From positions 248,001-312,000 of the forward strand of contig CAVRGJ010000001.1 of NCBI GenBank assembly GCA_963720705.1: a stretch of 64,000 nt of DNA, written 5' to 3'. Both the position numbers and the translations under genes were made by a program. This DNA is from DASWJZ01 sp963720705. Lineage in GTDB: Bacteria > Pseudomonadota > Alphaproteobacteria > Rhizobiales > Afifellaceae. The notes beneath the pieces were generated by a model. It was not told where the DNA came from. It was given only the letters and a program-made list of their open reading frames with translations, and made no database searches. This document shows positions 7,822 through 16,490 of the stretch, in pieces (the stretch's first letter is position 1; every line of letters begins with the position of its first letter).

Positions 7822-9592
7822 ACTTCCCACGCCGCGCCACAAGCTCGCGATGCGTTCCGGATTCGAGGATGCGCCCAGCTTCCATGTAGAAGATTAGATC
7901 GGCCTTTTGCACCGTGGACAAGCGGTGGGCGATCATGACGACCGTGCGCCCTTGCAGCAGCCGTTCCATGGCTTCCTGCACCTTGGCTTCCGATTCCGCG
8001 TCAAGCGCGCTGGTCGGCTCGTCGAGAAGCACGATCGGTGTGTTGCGCAATATCGCACGCGCGAAGGCGATGCGCTGGCGCTCTCCGCCCGACAGCCGGT
8101 TACCGGCTTCGCCAACACGCGACTGATAACCGTGCGGCAGCCGCGCGATGAAATCATGCGCCGCGGCCGCAGTCGCGGCGGCGACGATCTCCGCTTCGCT
8201 CGCGCCTTCAGCGCCGTAGGCGATGTTGGCGGCGATCAACTCGTCGAAGATCACGGGGTCCTGCGTGAGCAGCGCCGAGGTGCCCCGCACGCTCGAGATC
8301 GTCGCGTCGCGCAGGTCCTGCGCGTCGATCGCGACGCTGCCGGAGAGCGGATCGTAGAGGCGCAAGATCAGATTGAGGACTGTGGTCTTCCCCGCCCCGC
8401 TCGGCCCGACGAGCGCGACCTTGCGGCCGGCCGGAACTTCAAGATTGAACCCCGAGAGGACGGGGCCGCCGCCTTCGTAAGCAAAATCCACGTCCTTGAA
8501 GCTGATGCCGCCGCCGGCAAGCTTGAGCGGCGCGGCTCCGCGCTTCTCGGTCACGTGCGCGGTGTAGTCGATCAAGGCGAACACGCGCTCGGCCGAAAGC
8601 AACCCTTCGGCCAGCGACGCGTGAATGGAGGCGAGCGCCTTCATCGGCTGGAACGTCAAAAGCGCGGCGGTCATGAATCCCATGAATTCGCCGAGCGTCA
8701 CGTCGCCGTTTACGCCGCGCCAGCCGCCGTAAAGCACGGCGGCCGCAAAACCGAGACCGGTCAGCACTTCCCACAAAGGGCCGACGGCGGCGCGCGTGCG
8801 CGTCGCCTTCATGAAGTACTTGCGCAGATTGTTGATGATGCGCCGCAGCCGCAGCGTCTCGTTCGCCTCCTGCCCGTAGGCTTTGACGACGCGCATGCTC
8901 TGCAGCGTCTGCATCAGCACGCTGTTCAGATCGCCGGCTTCGCGGATGCTCCTCCCCGCCGCGCGTCGCAACCGCTTGCGCTGACGGCCGAGATTCAAGA
9001 CCGCAAGCGGCGCCCCGAGCAGCACGATCAGGCTCAAGAGCCAGTCCATGTAGAACATGGCGCCGATCAGGCAGATCAGGCTCGTCGCATTCTTGAAAAT
9101 GCTGATCAGCACGCGCGTGCCGTTACGGTCGATCGATGCGGAATCGCCCATCAGCACCGACACGAAGCGGCCGGAATGAACCCCGTGCAGCCAAGCGAGA
9201 TCGCCCGCGGCGATCGTGCTGAACATGCGAATCCTGATCTCGGCGACCATTCTGGTGCTGAGCGAGCCCTCTGCGACGGCCGACACCCAGTCGGAAAGCG
9301 CGCGCACGACAACCGCAAGCACGATCAGAGCGGGCAGCACGAAGACGAGCGCCTCGTTCTTCGCGACGAACACGTCGTCGCCGACCCGCTGCAGCAGAAA
9401 CGGCATCACGCCGGCGGTCGCGGAGTTCACCGTCATCGCCGCGATGATGATCGCGGCGGTGCGCCAGCGCGGCAGCACGCACTCGCGCATGAGGCGCACA
9501 AAGACCGGCCAGCGCGAGTGGTCCATATCCAAGAGCGCGTCGAAGCTGAAGCCGGGACGCGGAACGCTGGCCGCCAGATCAGCTCTTTTCAT
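7757..9592 (-). CDS. MsbA-type ABC exporter (fused membrane and ATPase domains)
   Basis: This 611-residue half-transporter has about six membrane helices in residues 40-330. The ATPase domain carries Walker A GPSGAGKT (about 395), Q-loop LLTQDP, signature LSGGERQ (about 497), Walker B VLLDEPTSALD and H-loop IAHRLS. Its position directly before waaA and lpxK suggests it flips core-lipid A across the inner membrane as MsbA does. That role is inferred from context, since many exporters share this architecture. In related genomes I recall a lysophospholipid acyltransferase at this position, so the ABC gene here is worth noting. Its 5' end overlaps the DUF4170 gene by 14 bases. Confidence 0.88.
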   Translation of the reverse strand: MKRADLAASVPRPGFSFDALLDMDHSRWPVFVRLMRECVLPRWRTAAIIIAAMTVNSATAGVMPFLLQRVGDDVFVAKNEALVFVLPALIVLAVVVRALSDWVSAVAEGSLSTRMVAEIRIRMFSTIAAGDLAWLHGVHSGRFVSVLMGDSASIDRNGTRVLISIFKNATSLICLIGAMFYMDWLLSLIVLLGAPLAVLNLGRQRKRLRRAAGRSIREAGDLNSVLMQTLQSMRVVKAYGQEANETLRLRRIINNLRKYFMKATRTRAAVGPLWEVLTGLGFAAAVLYGGWRGVNGDVTLGEFMGFMTAALLTFQPMKALASIHASLAEGLLSAERVFALIDYTAHVTEKRGAAPLKLAGGGISFKDVDFAYEGGGPVLSGFNLEVPAGRKVALVGPSGAGKTTVLNLILRLYDPLSGSVAIDAQDLRDATISSVRGTSALLTQDPVIFDELIAANIAYGAEGASEAEIVAAATAAAAHDFIARLPHGYQSRVGEAGNRLSGGERQRIAFARAILRNTPIVLLDEPTSALDAESEAKVQEAMERLLQGRTVVMIAHRLSTVQKADLIFYMEAGRILESGTHRELVARRGKYARMVKTQLLHDEPQSPLVGA

Positions 9593-9830
9593 TGCTCACT
9601 TCGGGTTCAAGCAGCCGGTGCAAATGCACGATGAAATAGCGCATCTGCGCGTTGTCCACCGTCATCTGCGCCTTCTCCTTCCACGCTCGATAGGCTTCGG
9701 CGTAGTTCGGATAGATGCCGACAATATCGACCGCATTGAGGTCGCGAAAGCGCACCTTCTCAAGCGATTCCAGCTCCCCTCCGAAGACCAGGTGCAGGAG
9801 CTGCTTCTGGCCGGCTTTCGTCTCGCTCAT
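9579..9830 (-). CDS. DUF4170 domain protein
   Basis: This 83-residue soluble protein matches DUF4170 along its full length: LLHLVFGGELESLEKVRF, DIVGIYPNYAEAYRAWK, and RYFIVHLHRLLEPE. The family is common in Hyphomicrobiales between a cysQ-like phosphatase and lipid A genes, which is the arrangement here. Function is unknown. It overlaps the next gene (the ABC exporter) by 14 bases and follows cysQ by 18, consistent with one operon. Confidence 0.88.
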   Translation of the reverse strand: MSETKAGQKQLLHLVFGGELESLEKVRFRDLNAVDIVGIYPNYAEAYRAWKEKAQMTVDNAQMRYFIVHLHRLLEPEVSNEKS

Positions 9831-9848
9831 TGCGGACCCCGGCAGCGC

Positions 9849-10694
9849 TCATGCCCGTCGCCCATGCGCCACCTCCCGCCCTGCTCTCTCCACCATCGCC
9901 AAAAGGTCAGCGTGGAGCCGCGGGTTCGCGGCCACCAGCGCCCCGTGGCGCGGGACCGCCAGGTTGTAGCGCGGCGCAATCCCGTCGAGCCCGGTGAGCC
10001 GACCGCCCGCTTCGTGCACCAAAAGGTCTGAGGCCGCAAGGTCCCAGTCGTGCGCCCTGGGGCTCGCGAAAGCAGCGTCGAGCCGGTTCGCGGCGACCTG
10101 CGCAAAACGATAGGCAAGCGAGGGGATATGGCCGCTCATCTGAGCGCCGGTTTTCCGCGCTGCCTCGGTTCTGAGCCAGCCGCGCGGCCCGGCAAGCCGA
10201 GCACCTGCAAGGTCCGCCCGATCCGAAACCAGGAGCGGTTCTTCGCCAAGCCTGGCGCCGCCGCCTTTGTGGGCGACGTAGAGCTCATCGCGCGCCGGCG
10301 CGAAGAGCACTGCAGCCGCCGGCCGGCCGTCGACGACAACCGCAAGGCTTACGCACCAGGTGTCGCCGCCCTCGATGTAGTCCCGCGTGCCGTCGATCGG
10401 GTCGACCACGAAGATCGTCGGGAGCGCCTGCCGCGTCGGATCGTCGGCCGTCTCCTCAGAAAGCCATCCATAGCCAGGGCGCTCGGCAAGAAGCAGCGTG
10501 CGCAGGAACTCGTCGACCGCGATGTCGGCCTCGGTGACCGGCGAGCCGCCGGCCTTCGTCCACGTGCTCGGATTGTGCCGGAAGTAGCGCATGGCGAGGC
10601 GGCCCGCGTCGAGCGCTGCGCGCTGCAGAAGCTCCAGATCGGATTCGTTCGGGCGCACGCCGCCTTCCCACCAATTCGAGGGCCGATTTAGCAT
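9849..10694 (-). CDS. cysQ: Inositol monophosphatase family protein, probably 3'(2'),5'-bisphosphate nucleotidase
   Basis: This 281-residue magnesium-dependent phosphatase carries the family metal site: WLSEET (about 80), VVDPIDGTRDYIEG and the C-terminal HDWDLAASDLLV. CysQ removes the 3' phosphate from PAP/PAPS in sulfur metabolism. Other family members act on inositol phosphates, and the motifs do not fully separate them. In this order the CysQ-like form is the one usually found beside DUF4170 and waaA. It is the first gene of the leftward envelope cluster, and the AT-rich 131-base gap to its right should hold its promoter. Confidence 0.82.
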   Translation of the reverse strand: MLNRPSNWWEGGVRPNESDLELLQRAALDAGRLAMRYFRHNPSTWTKAGGSPVTEADIAVDEFLRTLLLAERPGYGWLSEETADDPTRQALPTIFVVDPIDGTRDYIEGGDTWCVSLAVVVDGRPAAAVLFAPARDELYVAHKGGGARLGEEPLLVSDRADLAGARLAGPRGWLRTEAARKTGAQMSGHIPSLAYRFAQVAANRLDAAFASPRAHDWDLAASDLLVHEAGGRLTGLDGIAPRYNLAVPRHGALVAANPRLHADLLAMVERAGREVAHGRRA

Positions 10695-10825
10695 TCGATT
10701 ACCGTGATTTGCCGCGAAAATACATTAACCACGGACATTAAGCAGTTTAGGAAAAATCGTGCCTAATCTCTCGGATAATACGAGGCCAAAACGGCCAACA
10801 AAAAAAGAATTCGCGTCGAGCAGAT

Positions 10826-11338
10826 ATGGGTCAGATCCAGTCAAACCTGGTGGGCCGTTCCACGGAGCGGCCCACCGACTTCCCAGACGTGCTCCTATAT
10901 AGGTGCATTACTGGGGACGGTGCAGATTGTCTTGTTACGTTTGACCGGAGGACTGTCATGATGTCGCGACCCGTTGCCGGCCTTGCCTGCCGCGTCCGCG
11001 TGCCCGTAAGCCAGTACCAGGCCGTGGCGCTTGTCGTGCGCGGCAACAGCAATGTCGTCCGGCTGATGCATCGCGACGTCGGCCTGTCGCTCGACGTCGA
11101 AGCCTTCGACAGCGTGGCGACCGCCGAGGAGTATCGCGATCGGCTGGCCGGCTTCCTCGATCTACCGCCGGTCATCGTGTCGGCTTCGCCCGACGCCGAG
11201 CGCGGCAGTGACGAGCCACGCGAAAGGCGCACCCGCTCTGTCCGGGCGCGACGTCCGCGTTTCCTGACGCGGCGGCGCACCGGCGGCACGGTCACGATCC
11301 GCAAGATCGAAGGCCGCGAGATCATCGCGCGCAACTAG
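10826..11338 (+). CDS. DUF6101 family protein
   Basis: This 170-residue protein fits DUF6101, a family known from Hyphomicrobiales and often adjacent to ubiA. Visible features are a central strand-rich domain (CRVRVPVSQYQAVALVV), a region predicting helix around residues 95-115, and a very basic tail with SVRARRPRFLTRRR that ends in REIIARN. The tail may contact nucleic acid or membrane, but that is a guess. ATG 10826 is used; the first 20 residues are not well conserved. It converges on ubiA, leaving 12 bases between stops. Confidence 0.78.
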   Translation: MGQIQSNLVGRSTERPTDFPDVLLYRCITGDGADCLVTFDRRTVMMSRPVAGLACRVRVPVSQYQAVALVVRGNSNVVRLMHRDVGLSLDVEAFDSVATAEEYRDRLAGFLDLPPVIVSASPDAERGSDEPRERRTRSVRARRPRFLTRRRTGGTVTIRKIEGREIIARN

Positions 11339-11350
11339 CCTGGCCAACTT

Positions 11351-12283
11351 CTAGAACCGCAGGATCGCGTCGGCGACGAGGCCCGCGAAGACGATCCACC
11401 CCGTCGTCGAGTTCGCCCTGAAGCGCCGAAGGCAATTCTGGGGATCGTCGGGATCGAGCGTCGCGATCAAATAGGCGGCGTGGAGAAGCCCGGCGCCGAG
11501 CGCGGCGAAGGCGAATATCCCGGCATCGGCGATCACGAAGGCCAATCCGAAAAGCACGAAGGCGGCGACGTAGAAAACGGCGATGCCGGTGCGCGAGCGG
11601 CGGCCGAAGAGCCGCGCCGTCGAGCGGACGCCGATCAGCGCGTCGTCCTCCTTGTCCTGCAGCGCGTAGATCGTGTCGTAGCCGATCGTCCAAAGCACCG
11701 CGCCGAAATAGAGCACGATCGGTGCGGCCGAGAGGCTGCCGAAAATCGCCGACCAGCCGACCAGCGCGCCCCAGGAGAAGGCAAGGCCGAGCACGAATTG
11801 CGGCCAATCGGTCACCCGCTTGGCGAAGGGGTAGAAGAACACGACGACGAGCGAGCCGAGGCCGAGCAGGATCGTGAAGCGATTGAACTGGAAGAGCACG
11901 AGGGCGCCGACGAGCGCCTGCAAAGCCAGGAACACCAAAGCCTGAAACGGCGTGACCTGTCCGGAGGGCAGTGGGCGCATGCGCGTGCGCTCAACGCGGG
12001 CGTCGAAATCGCGGTCGATCAGGTCGTTATAGGTGCAGCCGGCGCCGCGCATGGCGATTGCGCCGACGAGAAAGAGAAAGAGGTGCCAGACGTTCGGCGC
12101 GCCGCGCTCGCCGGCGACCGCTGCAAGCGCCGCCGACCACCAGCAAGGCCACAGAAGGAGCCACCAGCCGATCGGCCGGTCCCAGCGGGCAAGCCGGCCG
12201 TACGGCTTCAGCCAATCCGGCGCGAAGCGGTCGAGCCAGTTCTTCGGCGGCGCATCGGGAAGCACGAGCGAGGGCGCGGACAT
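11351..12283 (-). CDS. ubiA: 4-hydroxybenzoate polyprenyltransferase
   Basis: UbiA attaches the polyprenyl chain to 4-hydroxybenzoate in ubiquinone synthesis, within the inner membrane. The 310-residue product has about eight membrane helices and both aspartate-rich motifs: NDLIDRDFD near residue 84 and YALQDKEDD near 205. It also has the RTRMRPLPSG loop typical of the UbiA branch. The divergent purD begins 97 bases away. Length and motifs are normal. Confidence 0.95.
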   Translation of the reverse strand: MSAPSLVLPDAPPKNWLDRFAPDWLKPYGRLARWDRPIGWWLLLWPCWWSAALAAVAGERGAPNVWHLFLFLVGAIAMRGAGCTYNDLIDRDFDARVERTRMRPLPSGQVTPFQALVFLALQALVGALVLFQFNRFTILLGLGSLVVVFFYPFAKRVTDWPQFVLGLAFSWGALVGWSAIFGSLSAAPIVLYFGAVLWTIGYDTIYALQDKEDDALIGVRSTARLFGRRSRTGIAVFYVAAFVLFGLAFVIADAGIFAFAALGAGLLHAAYLIATLDPDDPQNCLRRFRANSTTGWIVFAGLVADAILRF

Positions 12284-12380
12284 CCCTCCTGCTCGCGCGC
12301 GATGCGCCGGCCGTCAAGCCGAGGTTTGTCCGCACGCCCCCGCGTGATAGGGGACCGGCCATGCGAGCGGGCGGCGGGCG

Positions 12381-13640
12381 ATGCGGGTTCTTCTGATCGG
12401 GTCGGGCGGGCGCGAGCATGCGCTCGCCTGGGCGCTTTCCGCCTCGGCCCTCCTCACCAAGCTCTTTGCCGCGCCGGGAAATGCCGGCATCTGCGACATT
12501 GCCGAATGCATCAAGCTCGATCCGGCGGACCATGCGGCCGTCATCGCCTTCTGCAAGGCCGAGCGGATCGATCTCGTTGTCGTCGGCCCGGAAGCGCCGC
12601 TCGTCGCCGGCCTGGTCGACGCGCTTGACGCTTCCGATATCCGCGCCTTCGGACCGACCAAAGCGGCGGCGGAGCTTGAGGGCTCGAAGGGCTTCACCAA
12701 GGATCTCTGCCGCGAAGCCGGTATCCCGACCGCCGCCTATCGGCGTTTCACGAACCGCGACGCGGCGCGCGCTTCTGTCGAGGGCCATGCGTTCCCGGTG
12801 GTGGTGAAGGCCGACGGGCTCGCCGCCGGCAAGGGTGTCACCGTGGCGACGGATCGCGTGGCAGCGCTCGCCGCGCTTGACGCGATCTTCTCCGAGCCGG
12901 GCGCCTCAGTCGTCATCGAGGAATTCCTCGAGGGCGAGGAGGCAAGCTTTTTCGCGCTCTCCGACGGCAAGACCGTCATCCCCTTCGGCACGGCGCAGGA
13001 CCACAAGCGCGCTTTCGACGGCGACCTTGGGCCGAACACCGGCGGCATGGGCGCCTATTCGCCGGCGCCGATCCTCGACGACGCGATGTGCGACCGCGTC
13101 ATGGCGGAGATCGTCCGCCCCACTGTCGCGGCGCTCGCGCGGCGCGGCATCGCCTATCGCGGCGTGCTTTATGCCGGGCTGATGATCGACGCCGAAGGCC
13201 CGAAGCTCATCGAATACAACGCGCGCTTCGGCGATCCGGAATGCCAGGTGCTGATGATGCGGCTCAAGGACGACCTTCTCACGATCCTGAACGCTGCGGT
13301 CGACGGCGTCCTCGACCATACGAGCGTGCGCTGGCTGAACGAATCAGCGCTTTGCGTCGTTATGGCGACGAAGGGTTATCCCGGCGCCTATCGCAAGGGG
13401 TCGGAGATTCGCGGCCTGGAAGCAGCAAGAGCGCTGCCCGACGTCGAGATCTTTCACGCCGGGACGCGGCGCGAGGACGGCCGAACCGTAGCCGACGGCG
13501 GCCGCGTGCTCGGCGTCACCGCGCTTGGAGCAAGTGCCACTGAGGCACAGGCGCGCGCTTACGAGGCCGTTGACCTGATCGACTGGCCGGGGGGTTTTTG
13601 CAGGCGCGATATCGGCTGGCGGGCGATCGCGCGGAAATAG
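12381..13640 (+). CDS. purD: Phosphoribosylamine-glycine ligase
   Basis: PurD joins glycine to phosphoribosylamine using ATP, the second step of purine synthesis. The 419-residue protein starts with MRVLLIGSGGREHALAW. It carries VVVGPEAPLVAGL, the ATP-grasp nucleotide loop VVVKADGLAAGKGVTVA near residue 138, GPNTGGMGAYSPAP, and EYNARFGDPECQ near 275. These are complete family signatures. The start ATG follows a purine-rich stretch. It appears to be a single-gene unit. Confidence 0.97.
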   Translation: MRVLLIGSGGREHALAWALSASALLTKLFAAPGNAGICDIAECIKLDPADHAAVIAFCKAERIDLVVVGPEAPLVAGLVDALDASDIRAFGPTKAAAELEGSKGFTKDLCREAGIPTAAYRRFTNRDAARASVEGHAFPVVVKADGLAAGKGVTVATDRVAALAALDAIFSEPGASVVIEEFLEGEEASFFALSDGKTVIPFGTAQDHKRAFDGDLGPNTGGMGAYSPAPILDDAMCDRVMAEIVRPTVAALARRGIAYRGVLYAGLMIDAEGPKLIEYNARFGDPECQVLMMRLKDDLLTILNAAVDGVLDHTSVRWLNESALCVVMATKGYPGAYRKGSEIRGLEAARALPDVEIFHAGTRREDGRTVADGGRVLGVTALGASATEAQARAYEAVDLIDWPGGFCRRDIGWRAIARK

Positions 13641-13746
13641 GTTGCGAGAATCCGCCGGCGGTTAACCGAGAGTTTCAATCTATTTCATAAATGTTTGTTG
13701 TCGGACCGGCTTCGGCCCGACAAGCTCCTCCTCCAGAGGAAGAATT

Positions 13747-14796
13747 ATGTCGAGAGAGTCGCGTATCGGTCTCGCCCTGGGCGGTGGTGGCGCCCGCGGC
13801 ATGGTTCATATCCTCGTCTGCGAGGTCTTCGACGAGCTCGGCATCAAGCCGGCACTGATCGCCGGGACCTCGATCGGCGCCATCATCGGCGCCGGCTATG
13901 CGGCGGGCTTTTCCGGCAAAGAGATGCGCGAGGCCGCGGTCGGCTTCTATTCGAAGCGGCGTGAAGTGCTGGCGCGGCTCTGGCGGGCGCGCCCTGTCGC
14001 CTTCACCGACCTTCTGCGCGGCCGCTCGCTCACCCCGCAATTCGACGCGCGCGTTATCCTTGATGCGTTCGTTCCCGGCATCGAGCATCTGCCGGAGCGG
14101 ATCGAGGATCTGAATATCCCGCTGAAGATCATCGCCTGCGACTTTTTTGCCTGGTGCGAGGTCATTCTGACGGAGGGCGAGCTTAGGCCGGCAATCGCCG
14201 CCTCGATCGCGATCCCCGCCCTTTTCCGTCCGGTCAGTCTCGACGGGCGCGTGCTGATCGACGGCGGCGCCACCAACCCGCTTCCCTTCGACCACGTGGC
14301 GGATTGCGACATCACGATCGCCTGCGACGTTGCCGGCGGGCCGGCGGAGACGCCTGGCCGCCAGCCGGGGTTGCTCGAATGCATCGTCGGCGCCGCACAG
14401 ATCTCGATGCAGTCGGTGATCCGCGAGAAGCTGAAATGGCATCAGCCGGACATGCTGCTCAGGCCGGAGATCAACGGCGTCTTCATCCTCGATTTTCTGA
14501 GGACTAAGGCGATCCTCGATATGAATGCCGGCTTCAAGGACGACCTGAAGCGGCGGCTCGAGCACATCATCAACACGCCGTTCGAACTGCCCGCCCCCTC
14601 AACGAAGGCCGCGAAAGAAGCGGCGAAGAAGCGCGGCCGACGCCGTCTCGCCGATACCGGAGTAAACCTCTGGCGCATGGTGGCAGGTGGGGGCGGCAAA
14701 GAAACGGACACCGTGCTCGACCGCGCCGCCCTTGGGGTCGCCGGCGCCGTAATAGAGCCGGCGAATGCGCGCGAAAGAGATAGCCGCTACACATAA
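13747..14796 (+). CDS. Patatin-like phospholipase (RssA type)
   Basis: This 349-residue serine lipase-like protein has a Ser-Asp dyad. The oxyanion loop is GGGGARGM near residue 12, the nucleophile elbow GTSIGAIIGA near 40, and the aspartate in DGGATNPLPF near 175. Substrates are unknown; RssA-type members are usually cytosolic. The start ATG has GAGGAAGA just upstream. The normal family sequence seems to end around residue 285. The last 65 or so residues (from about base 14600) are translated from the antisense of tadA and look like read-through of a lost stop. Confidence 0.87.
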   Translation: MSRESRIGLALGGGGARGMVHILVCEVFDELGIKPALIAGTSIGAIIGAGYAAGFSGKEMREAAVGFYSKRREVLARLWRARPVAFTDLLRGRSLTPQFDARVILDAFVPGIEHLPERIEDLNIPLKIIACDFFAWCEVILTEGELRPAIAASIAIPALFRPVSLDGRVLIDGGATNPLPFDHVADCDITIACDVAGGPAETPGRQPGLLECIVGAAQISMQSVIREKLKWHQPDMLLRPEINGVFILDFLRTKAILDMNAGFKDDLKRRLEHIINTPFELPAPSTKAAKEAAKKRGRRRLADTGVNLWRMVAGGGGKETDTVLDRAALGVAGAVIEPANARERDSRYT

Positions 14797-15051
14797 AGTA
14801 CAGGGCTCGAGCGTCACGTAGAGATCGCACTGCGAAAGCCGCTCGCTGCCGAGCCGTTCCGCGGCGGCGCGAAGGGCGAGGACTTCCGCGTGCGCCGTTA
14901 CGTCGGAAAGCTCGCGCGTGCGGTTGCCGGTGGCGGCGACGATCATGCCCTCACGCACGACGATGGCGCCGACCGGTATCTCGCCGCGCTCGCCGGCCGC
15001 CTCCGCCTCCTTCAGCGCAAGGTCCATAAAGCTGTCCGCGTCCCGGCTCAT
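14599..15051 (-). CDS. tadA: tRNA adenosine(34) deaminase
   Basis: TadA converts A34 to inosine in tRNA-Arg(ACG) and is usually essential. The 150-residue protein has the cytidine-deaminase fold zinc site: HAEVLALR (zinc histidine and catalytic glutamate near residue 53) and PCTLCVAAI (two zinc cysteines near 83). The C-terminal helix starts GVRFFA. ATG 15051 is chosen because the family begins just before the FMDLALKEAE helix; an upstream extension would run through the neighbouring divergent gene. Its 3' end overlaps the patatin gene by 198 bases on the opposite strand. Confidence 0.95.
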   Translation of the reverse strand: MSRDADSFMDLALKEAEAAGERGEIPVGAIVVREGMIVAATGNRTRELSDVTAHAEVLALRAAAERLGSERLSQCDLYVTLEPCTLCVAAISFARIRRLYYGAGDPKGGAVEHGVRFFAAPTCHHAPEVYSGIGETASAALLRRFFRGLR

Positions 15052-15085
15052 CGCCCTTGAGCGCCTTTGTGATAAGAGACCCCGC

Positions 15086-15958
15086 ATGCGTGGCGGCGGG
15101 CGGCAGGAAAAGCAAGTCGAGACGAACGGGAAAGGCGAGCGCATCGCCAAGCGTATCGCGCGCGCCGGGCTCGCCTCGCGGCGCGACGCGGAGCGGATGA
15201 TCGCGGCCGGCCGCGTCAAGCTCAACGGCCGTATCGTCGGCACGCCGGCGACGATCGTCGGTGCGGGCGATCTCATCGAAGTCGACGACGCGCCGCTTCT
15301 CGAACGCGAACGGACGCGGCTCTGGCTCTTCCACAAGCCGAAGGGGCTCGTCACCACGAACCGCGACCCCGAAGGGCGGCCGACAATCTTCTTTGCCCTG
15401 CCCAAGGATCTGCCGCGGGTGATGACCGTCGGGCGGCTCGACATCAACACGGAGGGCCTTCTGCTTCTCACCAACGACGGCGGGCTCGCGCGCGTGCTGG
15501 AGCTTCCGGCAACCGGCTGGCTCAGGCGCTACCGCGTGCGTGCGCACGGACAAATCGAGCCGGCGGCGCTCGACAAGCTCCGCCGCGGCGTTGCGATCGG
15601 CGGCATGGTTTATGGCGCAATCGAAGCGGCGATCGATCGCGTGCAGGGCACAAATGTCTGGCTGACGGTCGGCTTGCGCGAGGGCAAGAACCGCGAGGTC
15701 CGCCGCGTGCTTGAGCATCTCGGGCTTTCCGTCAGTCGGCTGATCCGCATCTCCTACGGTCCCTTCCAGCTCGGCGAGTTGAAACGCGGCGAGATTGAAG
15801 AGGTGCGCGGGCGGGTGCTTCGCGAACAGCTCGGCGAGAAGCTCACGAAGGCCGCCGGCGCGGATTTCGACGCGCCGATCCGCGTCGCCAAGCCCGAAGA
15901 GACCAAACCGCGCCCAAAGCCGGGCAAGCCTCATGCGCATCGTCGGCGGTCGGCTTAG
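15086..15958 (+). CDS. RsuA/RluB-family pseudouridine synthase
   Basis: This 290-residue enzyme isomerises a uridine in rRNA, probably 23S. It has an N-terminal S4 RNA-binding domain (AGLASRRDAERMI, GRVKLNGRIV). The catalytic domain has GRLDINTEGLLLLTNDG, where the aspartate is catalytic, and GKNREVRRVLEHLG. The C-terminus is a basic Pro/Lys-rich tail. ATG 15086 is chosen because earlier in-frame starts lie inside tadA on the other strand. RluB is the most likely subtype, but RluE, RluF or RsuA cannot be excluded. Its stop overlaps rsmD by 26 bases. Confidence 0.9.
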   Translation: MRGGGRQEKQVETNGKGERIAKRIARAGLASRRDAERMIAAGRVKLNGRIVGTPATIVGAGDLIEVDDAPLLERERTRLWLFHKPKGLVTTNRDPEGRPTIFFALPKDLPRVMTVGRLDINTEGLLLLTNDGGLARVLELPATGWLRRYRVRAHGQIEPAALDKLRRGVAIGGMVYGAIEAAIDRVQGTNVWLTVGLREGKNREVRRVLEHLGLSVSRLIRISYGPFQLGELKRGEIEEVRGRVLREQLGEKLTKAAGADFDAPIRVAKPEETKPRPKPGKPHAHRRRSA

Positions 15959-16490
15959 GGGGCGGCCGCTAGTCGGCCCGCGCACGAATGCCGTCCGTCC
16001 GACCAGCGACCGCCTGCGCGAATCCCTGTTTAATATCCTCCTGCACGCCTACGGCCTGCCTGATCCGGAGACGCGCGCGCTCGACCTTTTTGCCGGAACC
16101 GGCGCGCTTGGCTTGGAGGCGATCTCGCGCGGCACGGCGCATGCCGCCTTCGTCGAGACGGGCGTCGAGGCGCGCGGGCTGATCCGGCAGAACATCGAGG
16201 CGCTCGGATTGACGGGCGTCACGCGCATCCTGCGCCGCGACGCGACCGATCTCGGCAAGGCCGGCACGATTCCGGCCTTCGATCTCGTGTTCTGCGACCC
16301 GCCCTATGGCAAGGGTCTGGGCGAGAAGGCGCTCGCAAGCGCGGCGGAAGGCGGGTGGCTGAAACGGGGCGCGCTTTGCGTCCTCGAAGAGCGCGCGGGC
16401 ATCGAGATCGAGCCACCCACCGGCTTCGAGATGCTCGACCGCCGCGAGGCGGGCGAGAGCCAGCTCGTCTTTCTAGGTTACAGGCGCTAG
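15933..16490 (+). CDS. rsmD: 16S rRNA (guanine(966)-N2)-methyltransferase
   Basis: RsmD methylates G966 of 16S rRNA in the assembling 30S subunit. The 185-residue protein begins MRIVGGRLRGRPL, with the SAM site DLFAGTGALGLEAISRG near residue 50 and the catalytic FCDPPYGKGL near 120. The conserved PTSDRLRESLFNIL motif is present. It overlaps the preceding pseudouridine synthase, so the two rRNA modifiers are probably made together. Its last 18 bases overlap the convergent cyclase gene. Confidence 0.95.
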   Translation: MRIVGGRLRGRPLVGPRTNAVRPTSDRLRESLFNILLHAYGLPDPETRALDLFAGTGALGLEAISRGTAHAAFVETGVEARGLIRQNIEALGLTGVTRILRRDATDLGKAGTIPAFDLVFCDPPYGKGLGEKALASAAEGGWLKRGALCVLEERAGIEIEPPTGFEMLDRREAGESQLVFLGYRR

